This document shows, piece after piece, positions 44,405 through 53,485 of a DNA stretch of 63,649 nt. The stretch comes from Promethearchaeota archaeon. GTDB lineage: Archaea > Asgardarchaeota > Lokiarchaeia > Sigyniarchaeales > SOKP01. The position numbers were made by a program, and so were the translations under genes. The DNA is taken from contig JAHLWS010000063.1 of assembly GCA_019057795.1 (NCBI GenBank), forward strand, positions 1-63,649, read 5' to 3'. Position 1 is the first letter of the stretch. Each line of letters starts with the position of its first letter. Under the pieces are notes generated by a model. The model worked only from the letters and a program-made list of their open reading frames with translations, made no database searches and was not told the DNA's origin.

Positions 44405-44770
44405 ATTTTTTATACTAAATTGTAATATTTTTTTTATTGTCTTCTTAGAGATAATAGTATCTTCTAAAAATTTAATTAAAGATTTTTAATTTCGTAATAA
44501 ACGAACAATAAATTCCTTATGTCTTTTTACATATCATATAAAATCATCTATTTAAATGTTTGATGTATAAATTTCTCCAATTATTTGTTGAACAAAAAAG
44601 ACACTCTTTATTTATTATATTTATTTTAGTTTAATTTTTCTCAATTTTTAGGGCTCATAATTGCTACTATATTAAAGAACATATCAAAAAACAATTTATG
44701 TAAAAAAGAGATATTATTTTAATACGAAGACTGTTATTTTTCAATAGAACAATAGAAATTTTCAATAATC
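44405..44770. other. Intergenic region without a recognised gene
   Basis: 366 very AT-rich bases between two divergent genes. Several TATA-like stretches are visible, but no open frame with a start codon, RNA fold or repeat stands out. It should hold the promoters of both neighbours. Confidence 0.6.
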
Positions 44771-46021
44771 ATGGCAAAAAAGTCGTTAAAAAAACCAGAA
44801 TTACTCGCTCCAGCACAAGATTGGACTTCCTTAAGAAATGTTACTGGATTAGCTGATGCTATTTATTTTGGCGTCAAGAAATATAATATGAGAGCTAAAG
44901 CTAAAAATTTCGAAAGAGGTGAACTTAAAGAGATAGTAAAATTCTGTCATAATCAAAAACCACCATTGAAAGCATATTTGGCGACAAACATCTTAATCTA
45001 CGATTCTGAATTGCAAGATTTAGAGAAATTGATATTAGAAGCAAAGAAAGCGGGTATAGACGCTATAATTGCTCACGATTTAGCGGTAATAAAGTTTGCT
45101 AAACGCGAAAAACTAAGATTTCACATCTCAACCCAAGCAAACGTATCTAACGTTGAATCTGCTAAATTTTTTGAAGATGTGGGCGCTGAGAGAATAATTT
45201 TAGCCAGAGAGCTATCTCTTAAACAAATAAAGCTTATTAAACATCATTTAGCTAAGACGCAAATTGAATGCTTTGTTCACGGCTCGATGTGTACTTCGAT
45301 TTCAGGTCGATGCTATCTATCAGCTACAATCTGTGATTCTGAAGAGTTTTCGGCAAACCGAGGTAATTGTGTTCAGCCGTGTAGAAGAGAGTGGCGAGTA
45401 ATTGACTATGAAAATAATGAATTCATATACGACGGGCAAATGTTCTTGAACGCAAAAGATCTCTGTATGATTGAATATATTCCAGAATTAATTGAAGCTA
45501 ATATTAATGTTTTCAAAATTGAAGGTAGAATGAAAGATCCACTATATATAGAAACGGTAACTAAGTGTTACCGAGAAGCAATAGACAGCTATTTTGAAAA
45601 TACTTTCTCAAAAGAAAAGGTTCGCGACTGGTTAGAAAGGTTAGCTAAAGTCTATAATCGCGGGTTTCACACAGGATTTTATTTTCACAGACCAACAATT
45701 GAAGATGTTGAATTAGAAAGCAGAGGAAATATATCCCCATATAAAAAACACTATCTTGGAAAGATATTATCGTTTAACGAAAATAGCATGACAGCAAATG
45801 TATTAATTGAAATCAAAGAATTTAATCTAGAACTAGGAAACGAAATCATTATTGTGGGTGATAACACTTATCATCATCAAAAAATTAAACATATGGTCTT
45901 TAAGGGTGAAAAAATTAAAAACATTTATAAAAAAAGATACGATAACCCTTTTAAAGTAAACATGCGCTTAAGTAAGAAAGTTAGGAAAGAAGATAAAATT
46001 TATATCATGTATCGGACATAA
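44771..46021 (+). CDS. Peptidase U32-family protein
   Basis: 416 residues of the U32 fold. The opening is KPELLAPAQDWTSLR, followed by ADAIYFGVKKYNMRAKA, AIIAHDLAVIKFA and the family core ERIILARELSLKQIK and VHGSMCTSISGRC. Cys residues in CYLSAT, CDSE and NCVQPCRREW probably bind an Fe-S cluster. INVFKIEGRMKDPLYIE and the C-terminal beta domain complete the family. Members act in prephenate-dependent RNA hydroxylation (TrhP/RlhA) or as secreted collagenases; the Cys pattern and cytosolic location favour RNA modification. The downstream Pcm gene starts 58 bases later and may be co-transcribed. Confidence 0.85.
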   Translation: MAKKSLKKPELLAPAQDWTSLRNVTGLADAIYFGVKKYNMRAKAKNFERGELKEIVKFCHNQKPPLKAYLATNILIYDSELQDLEKLILEAKKAGIDAIIAHDLAVIKFAKREKLRFHISTQANVSNVESAKFFEDVGAERIILARELSLKQIKLIKHHLAKTQIECFVHGSMCTSISGRCYLSATICDSEEFSANRGNCVQPCRREWRVIDYENNEFIYDGQMFLNAKDLCMIEYIPELIEANINVFKIEGRMKDPLYIETVTKCYREAIDSYFENTFSKEKVRDWLERLAKVYNRGFHTGFYFHRPTIEDVELESRGNISPYKKHYLGKILSFNENSMTANVLIEIKEFNLELGNEIIIVGDNTYHHQKIKHMVFKGEKIKNIYKKRYDNPFKVNMRLSKKVRKEDKIYIMYRT

Positions 46022-46079
46022 ATCAAATGTTTTAAATTAAGAATCAATAATAAATAATGTATTAAGGCGGAGATTTTTT

Positions 46080-46751
46080 ATGGAATTTGAAGAAAAAAGG
46101 AAAAATTTAGTAGAAAGCCTTAAAAAGCGAAATATTTTGACCAAACCGAATGTAATTAAGGCAATGTTAAAAGTCCCCCGCCATAAATTTTTAGCTGAAG
46201 GAGCTATATCTTCGGCTTATATAGATTCACCACTTTCCATAGGTATGTCGCAAACTATTAGCGCTCCACACATGAACGCAATGATGTGTGAGTTGTTAAA
46301 ACTAAAGGAAGGTGATAAAGTTCTAGAGATTGGAACCGGTTCAGGATATCACGCCGCTTTGTGTGCTGAGATCATAGCTCCAAAGAATTCACAAAATCCT
46401 GGACATGTATACACAATAGAACGACACTTAGAGTTAGCAGATAGAGCTAAAATTAGATTAATTAATGCGGGTTACGGTGATTCTGTTACAGTCATCCATG
46501 GAGATGGAACCTTAGGACACCCTCAAGAAGCACCCTATGATAAGATTTTAGTAACTGCATCATCTCCTAAAAAAGTACCTCCTCCCTTAAAAAAACAATT
46601 AAAAGATGGAGGTATTCTATGCATTCCTGCAGGTTCGAAAGAATGGGGTCAAGATCTCTATGTAATTTCTAAAAAAGGAAAAGATTTTGAACAAGAGAAG
46701 ATTACTGGAGTTAGATTTGTTCCTTTAATTGGTAAATATGGATTTGATTAA
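46080..46751 (+). CDS. pcm: Protein-L-isoaspartate O-methyltransferase
   Basis: 223 residues. KVPRHKFLAEGAISSAYIDS and GMSQTISAPHMNAMMCELL are the family substrate-binding sequences. Motif I is VLEIGTGSGYHAA near residue 82, then TIERHLELA, and GGILCIPAG near the end. It methylates the free carboxyl of isoaspartyl residues so they can be repaired, in the cytosol. A GGCGGAG ribosome-binding site lies seven bases before the ATG. It probably belongs to an operon with the U32 gene. Confidence 0.96.
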   Translation: MEFEEKRKNLVESLKKRNILTKPNVIKAMLKVPRHKFLAEGAISSAYIDSPLSIGMSQTISAPHMNAMMCELLKLKEGDKVLEIGTGSGYHAALCAEIIAPKNSQNPGHVYTIERHLELADRAKIRLINAGYGDSVTVIHGDGTLGHPQEAPYDKILVTASSPKKVPPPLKKQLKDGGILCIPAGSKEWGQDLYVISKKGKDFEQEKITGVRFVPLIGKYGFD

Positions 46752-46753
46752 TT

Positions 46754-47413
46754 TTATGATTCTTTTCTTTTTTCGTTAGCTTGGTTTTGAATATATTTCA
46801 GATATTTTTCATCCTTTATTATATCCTCCTCACTGTATTTTAATCCGAATACAGGTTTAAATATCCAAATTAATATAACTGGAATAATAATATAGAGAAA
46901 GAAGTGAAAGAAAAATAATGAATAAATCCCTAAATCAATATTCCAATAGTCTTTTATACTTAAAGGAACAGTAAAGGTCAATTGAAAATTAATAGTATCG
47001 TTTATAGGAATCCCTCCCGTTTCAAGAGATATTTCTATCGTTCCATAACAAGTAAAATTTTTATTTTTGAAGAGATTGAGAAAGATACTATTCACGGAAT
47101 AACTGCTTCTTGGAGTCCCAAATTGGACTGATATTCCATATACTGGTTTAGTATCGTTTAAATATAGAATATTAATCGATAAAATTCCATAATTAACAAC
47201 ATCTCCAGTTGAGATCGGTTCAATGAAAGTGTTAATACAATATCGATTATTATATTCACGATTAAAACGTAGATGCAGATTAATACCTGCAGTACCATCG
47301 CTATAGGAGTTAAAATAATCGTCTTTTACATTGTAAACGCCAATACCAAAAACATTACTAAAGTTAAAAACAATTGGTGTGAAGGAGATTAATGCTAACA
47401 TGGAGATAATCAA
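46754..47413 (-). CDS. Membrane protein with large exterior domain, function unknown
   Basis: 219 residues from a TTG start. One hydrophobic segment lies at the N-terminus (MLALISFTPIVFNFS) and one near the C-terminus (YIIIPVILIWIF), with about 140 residues of beta-rich sequence between them on the outer face. A short cytosolic tail ends in NEKRKES. The frame is open further upstream through KSLKKRNRYFILSL, which would make a normal basic signal-anchor, but no ATG, GTG or TTG lies there; the true start is uncertain. It is convergent with pcm, two bases apart. No family is recognised. Confidence 0.6.
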   Translation of the reverse strand: MIISMLALISFTPIVFNFSNVFGIGVYNVKDDYFNSYSDGTAGINLHLRFNREYNNRYCINTFIEPISTGDVVNYGILSINILYLNDTKPVYGISVQFGTPRSSYSVNSIFLNLFKNKNFTCYGTIEISLETGGIPINDTINFQLTFTVPLSIKDYWNIDLGIYSLFFFHFFLYIIIPVILIWIFKPVFGLKYSEEDIIKDEKYLKYIQNQANEKRKES

Positions 47414-47627
47414 ACTGAGTATAAAATACCTATTTCTTTTTTTTAGAGATTTTATTTTAATTCATCTCATCAAATATAATACAAATCTAAATCACTTATG
47501 TATCTTAATAAACTTTATCAAAAACATGTTAACAGTGATTAATAAAGCGAAAGATAAAATTGAACTTTTTAATTTAACCCCTGTTTACCTACAGTTTTTA
47601 GAATTAAGAATAATATAAAGAACACTA

Positions 47628-47768
47628 CTAAGAAGACCGTTCTTTTAATCTCTTCTCCATCAGTTTTTTACGGATATTTTTAACAAATTCATTATTATCA
47701 ATCTCTTTCTTTAAAGATCCATTTGAAGAGATATAGCCATTTTTTTTCCCATTTTTATAATATCCCAT
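47628..47768 (-). CDS. Possible small basic protein
   Basis: A 46-codon frame starting at ATG 47768 and ending at TAG 47628. The peptide MGYYKNGKKNGYISSNGSLK continues with KEIDNNEF and VRKIRKKL-like Lys/Arg-rich sequence at its end. Codon use is like that of the surroundings. No family is recognised and there is no partner gene. It may be a genuine small protein or chance. Confidence 0.35.
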   Translation of the reverse strand: MGYYKNGKKNGYISSNGSLKKEIDNNEFVKNIRKKLMEKRLKERSS

Positions 47769-47885
47769 AAAATTCAGAACCAGAGTAAAGATCATGAATT
47801 ATATTTGATATTAGGGTATTAATATATTTAAAGCTTACATTTTCATAAGTTATTATACAGATTTGTGGATAGGTAAAGAAAAATC

Positions 47886-50072
47886 TTAATTGATGTTAAT
47901 AATAATTTCATATTCAAAAATTTTCTTAAGTTTAAATCGAGGTAGAACATTTATCCCTTGGTATATCTTTTTATAACCCTCGTCAGTGAACGCGAATGCA
48001 ACTATCGGAAATCTATATATTTTTATGGAATCTGTATCTGCTTTAATTTGACTAGATAACGAATATTCAAAGTTCAACTTATAAGATTCGTCGTAAGCTT
48101 TAAAGTGGTGACCGGAGTATTCAAATGGTTTTAATAGTGGACTTTTTTTCCCTTCCAGAAACAACACTTGGTTACTTTCCCACTCAAATTTATTGGGATC
48201 ACCATTGAAAAAGAAAGGAAGGTCTACACCTAGATATAATCTTTCTAGTATACTTTTTAACACCTCTTCTTGCCCAGAAATTTTTTGAAAATTACCTTTT
48301 ATTGTAATAACAATCTGATTTTCCTCAACATTGATTATCTTAAGGATCCTACAAGGGTAGCGCTCACCTGATTCTGGATCTTTTACCGATCCAAACAGTT
48401 CTAATTCTAATATAGCGGATTTCCCATCTTTTTCATTTCTAATAACTTTAAATTCCCCGTCAGTAAACGTTCCGAATTCGTAGTATTGGTCAGTTTCAAG
48501 TTGTTTAAGCGATATATCGTTTTGAAAAAATCTCATTCGCAACATGCTTTTCTTATAACGATCAACCATTACCTCGTATTTATCTATTTCGTCGTCGTCG
48601 TGATACGCTTCAGGCCACCTAGTTAAAGTATTTAAAAGATTATAAGATTTTGGTTTATAGTCTAATTCAAATATAGTCCCTCCATCCGAGGGGTTTATAT
48701 ATAGGTTTAATATATCAGATTCGATTATAACATCCATTTTACTATCTTTATTGAAATCTATAGGAGTAATTGAAATATATCTGTTTGCGATCGAGAAGAT
48801 TTCTGAATTCAAGCTATCTATAATGTTTTCAGCGTTAATAAGATGAGCATACACGGAAAACCGTAAAAATTGTAAATAAACACCACCGAATAATCCATGC
48901 CAGTAACTATCGTTACATTGCGATTTATATATTTCTTCCCAAGCTTCCGCTATCTTAGTTTTAATTTCGCTTTTACTTTCCTCGTTCTTTATTTTATTTA
49001 CCTGCTTCTCAACTTGAATGAGTTTTTCTCGCACATAAAGCATTTTCTTGTGCATGTTATTAGATTCTGGATATTTAACCAAGAAATATCGCCAAAATCC
49101 TCCCTTCAAAAATAAGTATTCGTCCTGACGATTGGGATCGTCTCTAAGAATTTTTCTAATTTTCTCAAAAGCTTTCCTTTCTTTAGTTGGTAAAACCCAT
49201 TCTTCCATTTTATCGTAACTTGCTGTAGGTAGATATACCAACCCTCTTGCTTGAAATTTTTCCATATATTCCGAAAGAGTAATCGATTTAATCCATTTAT
49301 TGTTTACAATTTGTTCAAAAAACGCTGGAATAAAAGGTTTGCCGTTATCTCCTTCTTCATGTCCCTTACCCTCAACATAACAGAACTCGTGTGTAGTGCC
49401 CCAAACGCCCATTTTTTCAGCGTCAGAAATTAAAAGAGCAATCCTATCTCCTTTTTCATCGGCCATGTTTTTTAGATAATCAAAGGATAAGTAAGTGGGT
49501 TTCCATGGCGTTAGATATCTTAACGCCTCATTAATCGGAAAGATTCTAAGCGTTTTCCCCTCATCTTCAGTAATATAAGAATAAAGGGTATCTTTCTCCG
49601 TAATTCCAGTAGATCTGAAATGATTATCGTCAACGATTGTATATTTCAATCCTACTTCACTTAAAAACGAGGGATAATTTGGTTCCCAAACTCTTTCTGA
49701 TATCCAAGCCCCTTTTACATCTAATCCAAACTCTTTTTTTATTAGGTCAGATAGCTTCTTTAATTGGGCGATTTTGTCCCTATTAGGTATAATTGCAAAA
49801 ATAGGTTCGTAGTAACCTCCGCCAATTATTTCAATTTGCCCTCTTTTTGCCATAACTTTTAACATTTCTATAAAATTTGGCTTATTATTTAAGAACCACT
49901 CCAATAAATTTCCTGAAAAGTGAAGAGTAAACTTTACCTCAGGATTTATGAAAATATTCTCAATTAAGGGTTTGTATGACTTTTCATAGGCATCCTCGAT
50001 AACAAAATCCAAATTATCCACTGGTTGATGAAAGTGGAAAATTACAGCTAGGTGAATCCGTATTTCGCTCAT
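47886..50072 (-). CDS. GH57 family amylase/4-alpha-glucanotransferase
   Basis: 728 residues. GH57 signatures in order are LAVIFHFHQPVDN, LHFSGNLLEWF, GAWISERVWEP (catalytic nucleophile Glu), IVDDNHF and SDAEKMGVWG (acid/base Asp). A long helical insert (about 290-400) and a C-terminal beta domain (from about 430, with LYINPSDGGTIFELDYK) match the full-length alpha-amylase/glucanotransferase type (for example T. litoralis 4-alpha-glucanotransferase). It rearranges or hydrolyses alpha-1,4-glucans, cytosolic since no signal is present. A maltokinase-like gene 1.1 kb away fits glycogen or maltodextrin metabolism. Confidence 0.93.
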   Translation of the reverse strand: MSEIRIHLAVIFHFHQPVDNLDFVIEDAYEKSYKPLIENIFINPEVKFTLHFSGNLLEWFLNNKPNFIEMLKVMAKRGQIEIIGGGYYEPIFAIIPNRDKIAQLKKLSDLIKKEFGLDVKGAWISERVWEPNYPSFLSEVGLKYTIVDDNHFRSTGITEKDTLYSYITEDEGKTLRIFPINEALRYLTPWKPTYLSFDYLKNMADEKGDRIALLISDAEKMGVWGTTHEFCYVEGKGHEEGDNGKPFIPAFFEQIVNNKWIKSITLSEYMEKFQARGLVYLPTASYDKMEEWVLPTKERKAFEKIRKILRDDPNRQDEYLFLKGGFWRYFLVKYPESNNMHKKMLYVREKLIQVEKQVNKIKNEESKSEIKTKIAEAWEEIYKSQCNDSYWHGLFGGVYLQFLRFSVYAHLINAENIIDSLNSEIFSIANRYISITPIDFNKDSKMDVIIESDILNLYINPSDGGTIFELDYKPKSYNLLNTLTRWPEAYHDDDEIDKYEVMVDRYKKSMLRMRFFQNDISLKQLETDQYYEFGTFTDGEFKVIRNEKDGKSAILELELFGSVKDPESGERYPCRILKIINVEENQIVITIKGNFQKISGQEEVLKSILERLYLGVDLPFFFNGDPNKFEWESNQVLFLEGKKSPLLKPFEYSGHHFKAYDESYKLNFEYSLSSQIKADTDSIKIYRFPIVAFAFTDEGYKKIYQGINVLPRFKLKKIFEYEIIININ

Positions 50073-50425
50073 AATTAGTAAATTATAAATTTTTTTATTA
50101 TAAAAAAATTAAGATTTGATGACTTTAAATTTATTTGGTAAATAAAATATAGATAAAAAGGAATCCCCTATTTCCTACAATTTATAATTAATTGATATAT
50201 TTGAAATTATTTCTAATATTTTATTAAAGAAATTTAAAGCCTTATTTGACAAACTCTCATTAGATATAAAAGTTTAAGGTATGAATCGTTCTAAAGTAAG
50301 ATGGAATTTATATTTTATAAATTATTAAAGAAAAAGATTTGGAAAAATCAATATCTATTTCAATTTCGCTTATTAATAAATTCACATAATTATTAAAATA
50401 ATAAAATCATAATTTGTAATTAGAT
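50073..50425. other. Intergenic region without a recognised gene
   Basis: 353 AT-rich bases between the GH57 start and the small GTPase start, divergent genes. Poly-A/T runs and possible TATA elements are present; no reading frame or RNA is recognised. Confidence 0.6.
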
Positions 50426-51067
50426 ATGGTTCTTAAACAGCCGGAACATTCTTCTCTGTACAAAACAAAAAACACAATTTCGTACAAAGTTAAGATTTTA
50501 ATCTTAGGATCTGCTAATTCTGGGAAACATTTATTAAGTTTAAAATATACACATGGTTTTACATGTAGTTTTAAATATTCTATCGGCGTTGATATCTCTG
50601 TAAAGGATTTCACGCTCCCAAATGGAGAAAAGATATCAAATACTTGCTGGACATTTGCTCCTCAAGAGAGGTTTCAACATTATTGGTCTAATTTTTTTAG
50701 AGGAGCTTCAGGGGCAATTATTTTGTTCGATATAACTAACCCTGAAAGTTTCAAAGAAGTAAAATTATGGGTGTTATCAGTTCGTAAACATATAAATTAT
50801 ATCCCAATCATTTTAATGGGAAATAAAGTTGATTTAAATTACAAGCGCGTTATTACATATGAAGAAGCAAAAAAATTCGCTGAAAAAGAAAAATTTGCCG
50901 CTTATATCGAAACCTCTGTAAAAGAGAATGTTAACATTATTGAAACTTTAGAGCTGTTAAACGAGTTAATTTATTACCATTTAAAATCTGGAAAAGAAAC
51001 TTTTAATCCCTCAGATTTTGATAACTCTTTAAAAACAAAAATAAATAATTTGAAATTAACTCGTTAG
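50426..51067 (+). CDS. Degenerate Rab-like small GTPase (pseudo-GTPase)
   Basis: 213 residues with clear Rab-type fold. G4 NKVD (133-136) and G5 ETSVK (162-166) are intact, as is the FFRGASGAIILFDITNPESF core. Two catalytic sites are altered. The P-loop is GSANSGKHLL (28-37), with His35 in place of the Ser/Thr that coordinates magnesium. The G3 box is WTFAPQ (75-80) instead of WDTAGQ, losing the Asp and Gly but keeping the Gln. It may bind guanine nucleotide poorly or serve as a scaffold. N-terminal (1-20) and C-terminal (190-213) extensions have no prenylation Cys. It lies upstream of the maltokinase-like gene, 116 bases away, same strand. Confidence 0.85.
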   Translation: MVLKQPEHSSLYKTKNTISYKVKILILGSANSGKHLLSLKYTHGFTCSFKYSIGVDISVKDFTLPNGEKISNTCWTFAPQERFQHYWSNFFRGASGAIILFDITNPESFKEVKLWVLSVRKHINYIPIILMGNKVDLNYKRVITYEEAKKFAEKEKFAAYIETSVKENVNIIETLELLNELIYYHLKSGKETFNPSDFDNSLKTKINNLKLTR

Positions 51068-51126
51068 AAAATAGCTTTTTCTAAACTCCAAAAATCTTAA
51101 ACATTTTAAGATAGTATTTAATTTAG

Positions 51127-51140
51127 AAAATATATATAAG
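51127..51140 (+). promoter_or_regulatory. TATA-box-like promoter of the maltokinase-like gene
   Basis: AAAATATATATAAG ends about 45 bases before the start codon of the maltokinase-like gene, the expected distance for an archaeal TATA element with a short leader. It indicates that this gene has its own promoter and is not strictly coupled to the small GTPase gene. Confidence 0.4.
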
Positions 51141-51183
51141 ATGGCTAGTTAGAAATTTATCTTTAATTATTATTATTAACTTA

Positions 51184-52926
51184 ATGATGAATATGAGAAA
51201 TTATTTTGATAAAAATTTGATTCAACAGGTATTTAACTCAAACGAATTTAAAGGATGGCTTCTTTCAAGAAGATGGTTTGGAGATAAATCTTCGTTATCA
51301 AATTTAGCATTTAGTGTGACACTATCCTATTTCAAGATTGTATCAGAAAGAATTTTTTTAACAATAATCGTAATTACTACTCAAGAATATACAAAATCTT
51401 ATTTTCTACCTATGATATCTTACGAAAAAATTCAAGAAATCCTTGAACCAAGGGAAAAAACAAGCGACAACATTGTAAAATTAACAGAAAATACATATAG
51501 TAAAATGGTTGCTTTAAATGTGTATGATAAACAAAAAGAAAAAATAATCGCTCTTAACCTCGTTGAGGCGGAATATTGCTTATTTTTTTGGAAAAAGATG
51601 TTATTTGATAAGAAAATAACTGAAACCTTCCCCACCTTGTCTATGGAACTTACGCTTTATTCTGAACAGTTTGAAGATGAAATTAACATGACAAAAGTAC
51701 GCAACCTCATAGAAGCTAGTTTGTATCCTGAAAGATATGAATATGGCTTAGAACAATTGGGTGGTGGAAATACCACAAATTTACTATTTTCATTAAAGAT
51801 TTACAAGAAAAGCACCAATAAAGAACCTATTTCGTATATTTTAAAATCATATAAAGATTATTCGGGGAGTTTAGAACCGAGAACTTTGTTTGTGTTAGTT
51901 AAAAATAATTTTCCAAATGCGCCCAAAATATATGGAACCATTAAACTCCAAGGCAAAGAAACAATTGGCATACTGGAAGATGTTTCAAATATTGGAAACC
52001 TTGGTGACATTTACTGGAACGAGGTTAATAAAATGATAAATGATGTTTTTAAAAGAATAAATGACGACTATTCCTATCTTAATAATAAAGAGGATATGGC
52101 CAATATTATTAAAAAACATTGTGTTGAATCATTAAAGGTTTCTGAGACAATTGGATTTCAGATTAAGAAATTACACAAAGCTTTAATCTTAAAAGATGAT
52201 CCCCTTTATTCGAAAGAGATGGTTGATAGTAAAAGTTACTTGAAAAATTATACAGATAATTTAAATTCTATAGTAAGTAAAATCCAGAGTTATATGAACA
52301 AAAAGTCTGAAGGAGCGTTTTATAATTCGCCTAAAATTACTTCGATTTTACTTGATATTAAGGATATTATCGAAAAATTTCGTTCTGAATTTGAAGCTGA
52401 ACAGATCACTATACAACCAGTTCACCAAGATTTGCATATGCAACAAATTTTATACAATAAAAGCAATGATCAATATAATTTCTATTTCATAGATTTTGAA
52501 GGAGACCCTCAACTATCTATTGAAGAAAAGGACAGAAAATTCCCAATTGAAAAGGATTTAGCAAGTTTCTTAAGATCATTAAGCTATATTAAATTTAATA
52601 CATTGCTTAATTTCATTGAAATGAAAATTGTAGATAAAAACAAATTTGAAGTTCCCGCAGAATTCCTTTTTAGTCTTTATTTTAGAAAGTCTTCAAAAAT
52701 TAGTAAAAAACATAAAACTTTGGAAATTGCGTTAAACCTCCTTAATTTATGGGAGAATAAATTAATGGGAAAAATATTCGACAAAAGTCTTAAACTTCAT
52801 TTTACTCTGATTAATTATTTTACAATAGAAAGAGCATTACACGAATTAGATTATGAACTTCTCTTTCGCCCAAACAATATAATTATTCCGATCTTGGGTT
52901 TAAAAGAAATTATTGAAAAAAATTGA
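51184..52926 (+). CDS. Maltokinase-like kinase
   Basis: 580 residues. The N-terminal cap, residues 19-35, reads FKGWLLSRRWFGDKSS, the hallmark W-L-x-x-R-R-W-F-G motif of maltokinases. LEQLGGGNTTNLLFSL is the nucleotide-binding loop and SYILKSYKD has the conserved Lys. VHQDLHMQQIL (catalytic Asp) and FYFIDFEGDPQLSIEE (metal-binding Asp) come next. Mature maltokinases phosphorylate maltose at C1 for the GlgE pathway; trehalose synthase is often fused to them, but not here. A GH57 enzyme lies nearby, while GlgE is not in the window. Substrate specificity is inferred. Confidence 0.85.
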   Translation: MMNMRNYFDKNLIQQVFNSNEFKGWLLSRRWFGDKSSLSNLAFSVTLSYFKIVSERIFLTIIVITTQEYTKSYFLPMISYEKIQEILEPREKTSDNIVKLTENTYSKMVALNVYDKQKEKIIALNLVEAEYCLFFWKKMLFDKKITETFPTLSMELTLYSEQFEDEINMTKVRNLIEASLYPERYEYGLEQLGGGNTTNLLFSLKIYKKSTNKEPISYILKSYKDYSGSLEPRTLFVLVKNNFPNAPKIYGTIKLQGKETIGILEDVSNIGNLGDIYWNEVNKMINDVFKRINDDYSYLNNKEDMANIIKKHCVESLKVSETIGFQIKKLHKALILKDDPLYSKEMVDSKSYLKNYTDNLNSIVSKIQSYMNKKSEGAFYNSPKITSILLDIKDIIEKFRSEFEAEQITIQPVHQDLHMQQILYNKSNDQYNFYFIDFEGDPQLSIEEKDRKFPIEKDLASFLRSLSYIKFNTLLNFIEMKIVDKNKFEVPAEFLFSLYFRKSSKISKKHKTLEIALNLLNLWENKLMGKIFDKSLKLHFTLINYFTIERALHELDYELLFRPNNIIIPILGLKEIIEKN

Positions 52927-52968
52927 TTTTTTTTATTTTATTTTATTTTATTGTTGTTTAGGAATTTT

Positions 52969-53049
52969 CGCGAATGCGTAAGAATAATTATTCCTATCTT
53001 GGGAATTGTCAATTTTCTTTCTTTAATTGCGCGAATGCGTAAGAATAAT
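52969..53049. repeat. Duplicated 20-bp remnants of the 3' end of the RHH gene
   Basis: The 20-mer CGCGAATGCGTAAGAATAAT occurs at 52969-52988 and 53030-53049. A diverged form lies at 53505-53525 inside the 3' end of the ribbon-helix-helix gene, where the minus strand codes HYSFEFAQLKK; the copies would code HYSYAFAQLKK. Between the copies is an 18-base stretch matching the end of the maltokinase-like gene (ATTATTCCTATCTTGGG against ATTATTCCGATCTTGGG). The pattern indicates tandem duplication or template switching. Confidence 0.65.
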
Positions 53050-53050
53050 G

Positions 53051-53224
53051 TCATAGAAAGCCGCGCTCCTTTAATAGGTGCATGTAATCTGGGTGTTTTT
53101 CCTTTCTAAGAATCTTATCTCCTTCGATAAGGTTTTCATAACACTTAGTGCAGAACCAAGCTCCATGGAATGGAATCCAAGCCATATCGAGGTTAGATGG
53201 GCCCTTATTTGTAAGGAATGCCAA
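53051..53224 (-). CDS. Small zinc-knuckle-like protein
   Basis: A frame of 57 residues from a TTG (53224), or 44 from the ATG at 53185, ending at TGA 53051. It encodes NLDMAWIPFHGAWFCTKCYE followed by NLIEGDKILRKEKHPDYMHL and LKERGFL. The W-F-C-x-x-C-Y pattern and the charged helix look like a genuine small zinc-binding protein rather than random sequence. A frame on the other strand (53078-53278) also carries a Cys pair, CKEC, so the choice is not final. The start codon is uncertain. Function unknown. Confidence 0.42.
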   Translation of the reverse strand: MAFLTNKGPSNLDMAWIPFHGAWFCTKCYENLIEGDKILRKEKHPDYMHLLKERGFL

Positions 53225-53303
53225 TTAGCGCGAATCAAAAGAATTGTCAAACAAAACAAATTAAAACTTAAACCATAAAACAAAAAAAAGGTGATAAAAA
53301 AGT

Positions 53304-53471
53304 ATGGAAAAACAAAAAACAAAAATTGTTGAAAATGTTAAGGCTATAGGCACGTTAGAAGAATTTACCGACGAGACTCATAGAAACCAAGTTTATTTTT
53401 TTTTATTTATTTTATTTCGATTAGAAAAGGAGTTATCGATTTTCAAGAAAGGAAAAAAGGAGATGACATAA
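53304..53471 (+). CDS. Possible small protein
   Basis: 55 codons from ATG 53304, preceded at 8-10 bases by AAGGTGAT, a good ribosome-binding site. The peptide begins MEKQKTKIVENVKAIGTLEE, has a short Phe/Leu-rich stretch (YFFLFILF), and ends basic (FKKGKKEMT). The part after codon 31 is encoded by a T-rich run and may be affected by a frameshift. No family recognised. Confidence 0.4.
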   Translation: MEKQKTKIVENVKAIGTLEEFTDETHRNQVYFFLFILFRLEKELSIFKKGKKEMT

Positions 53472-53485
53472 AAGAATGATTAAAT

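Noticed and set aside
53078..53278. Plus-strand frame with a CKEC pair as an alternative gene
   Set aside because: Only the last third looks protein-like; the opposite-strand frame gives a more coherent zinc-binding peptide.
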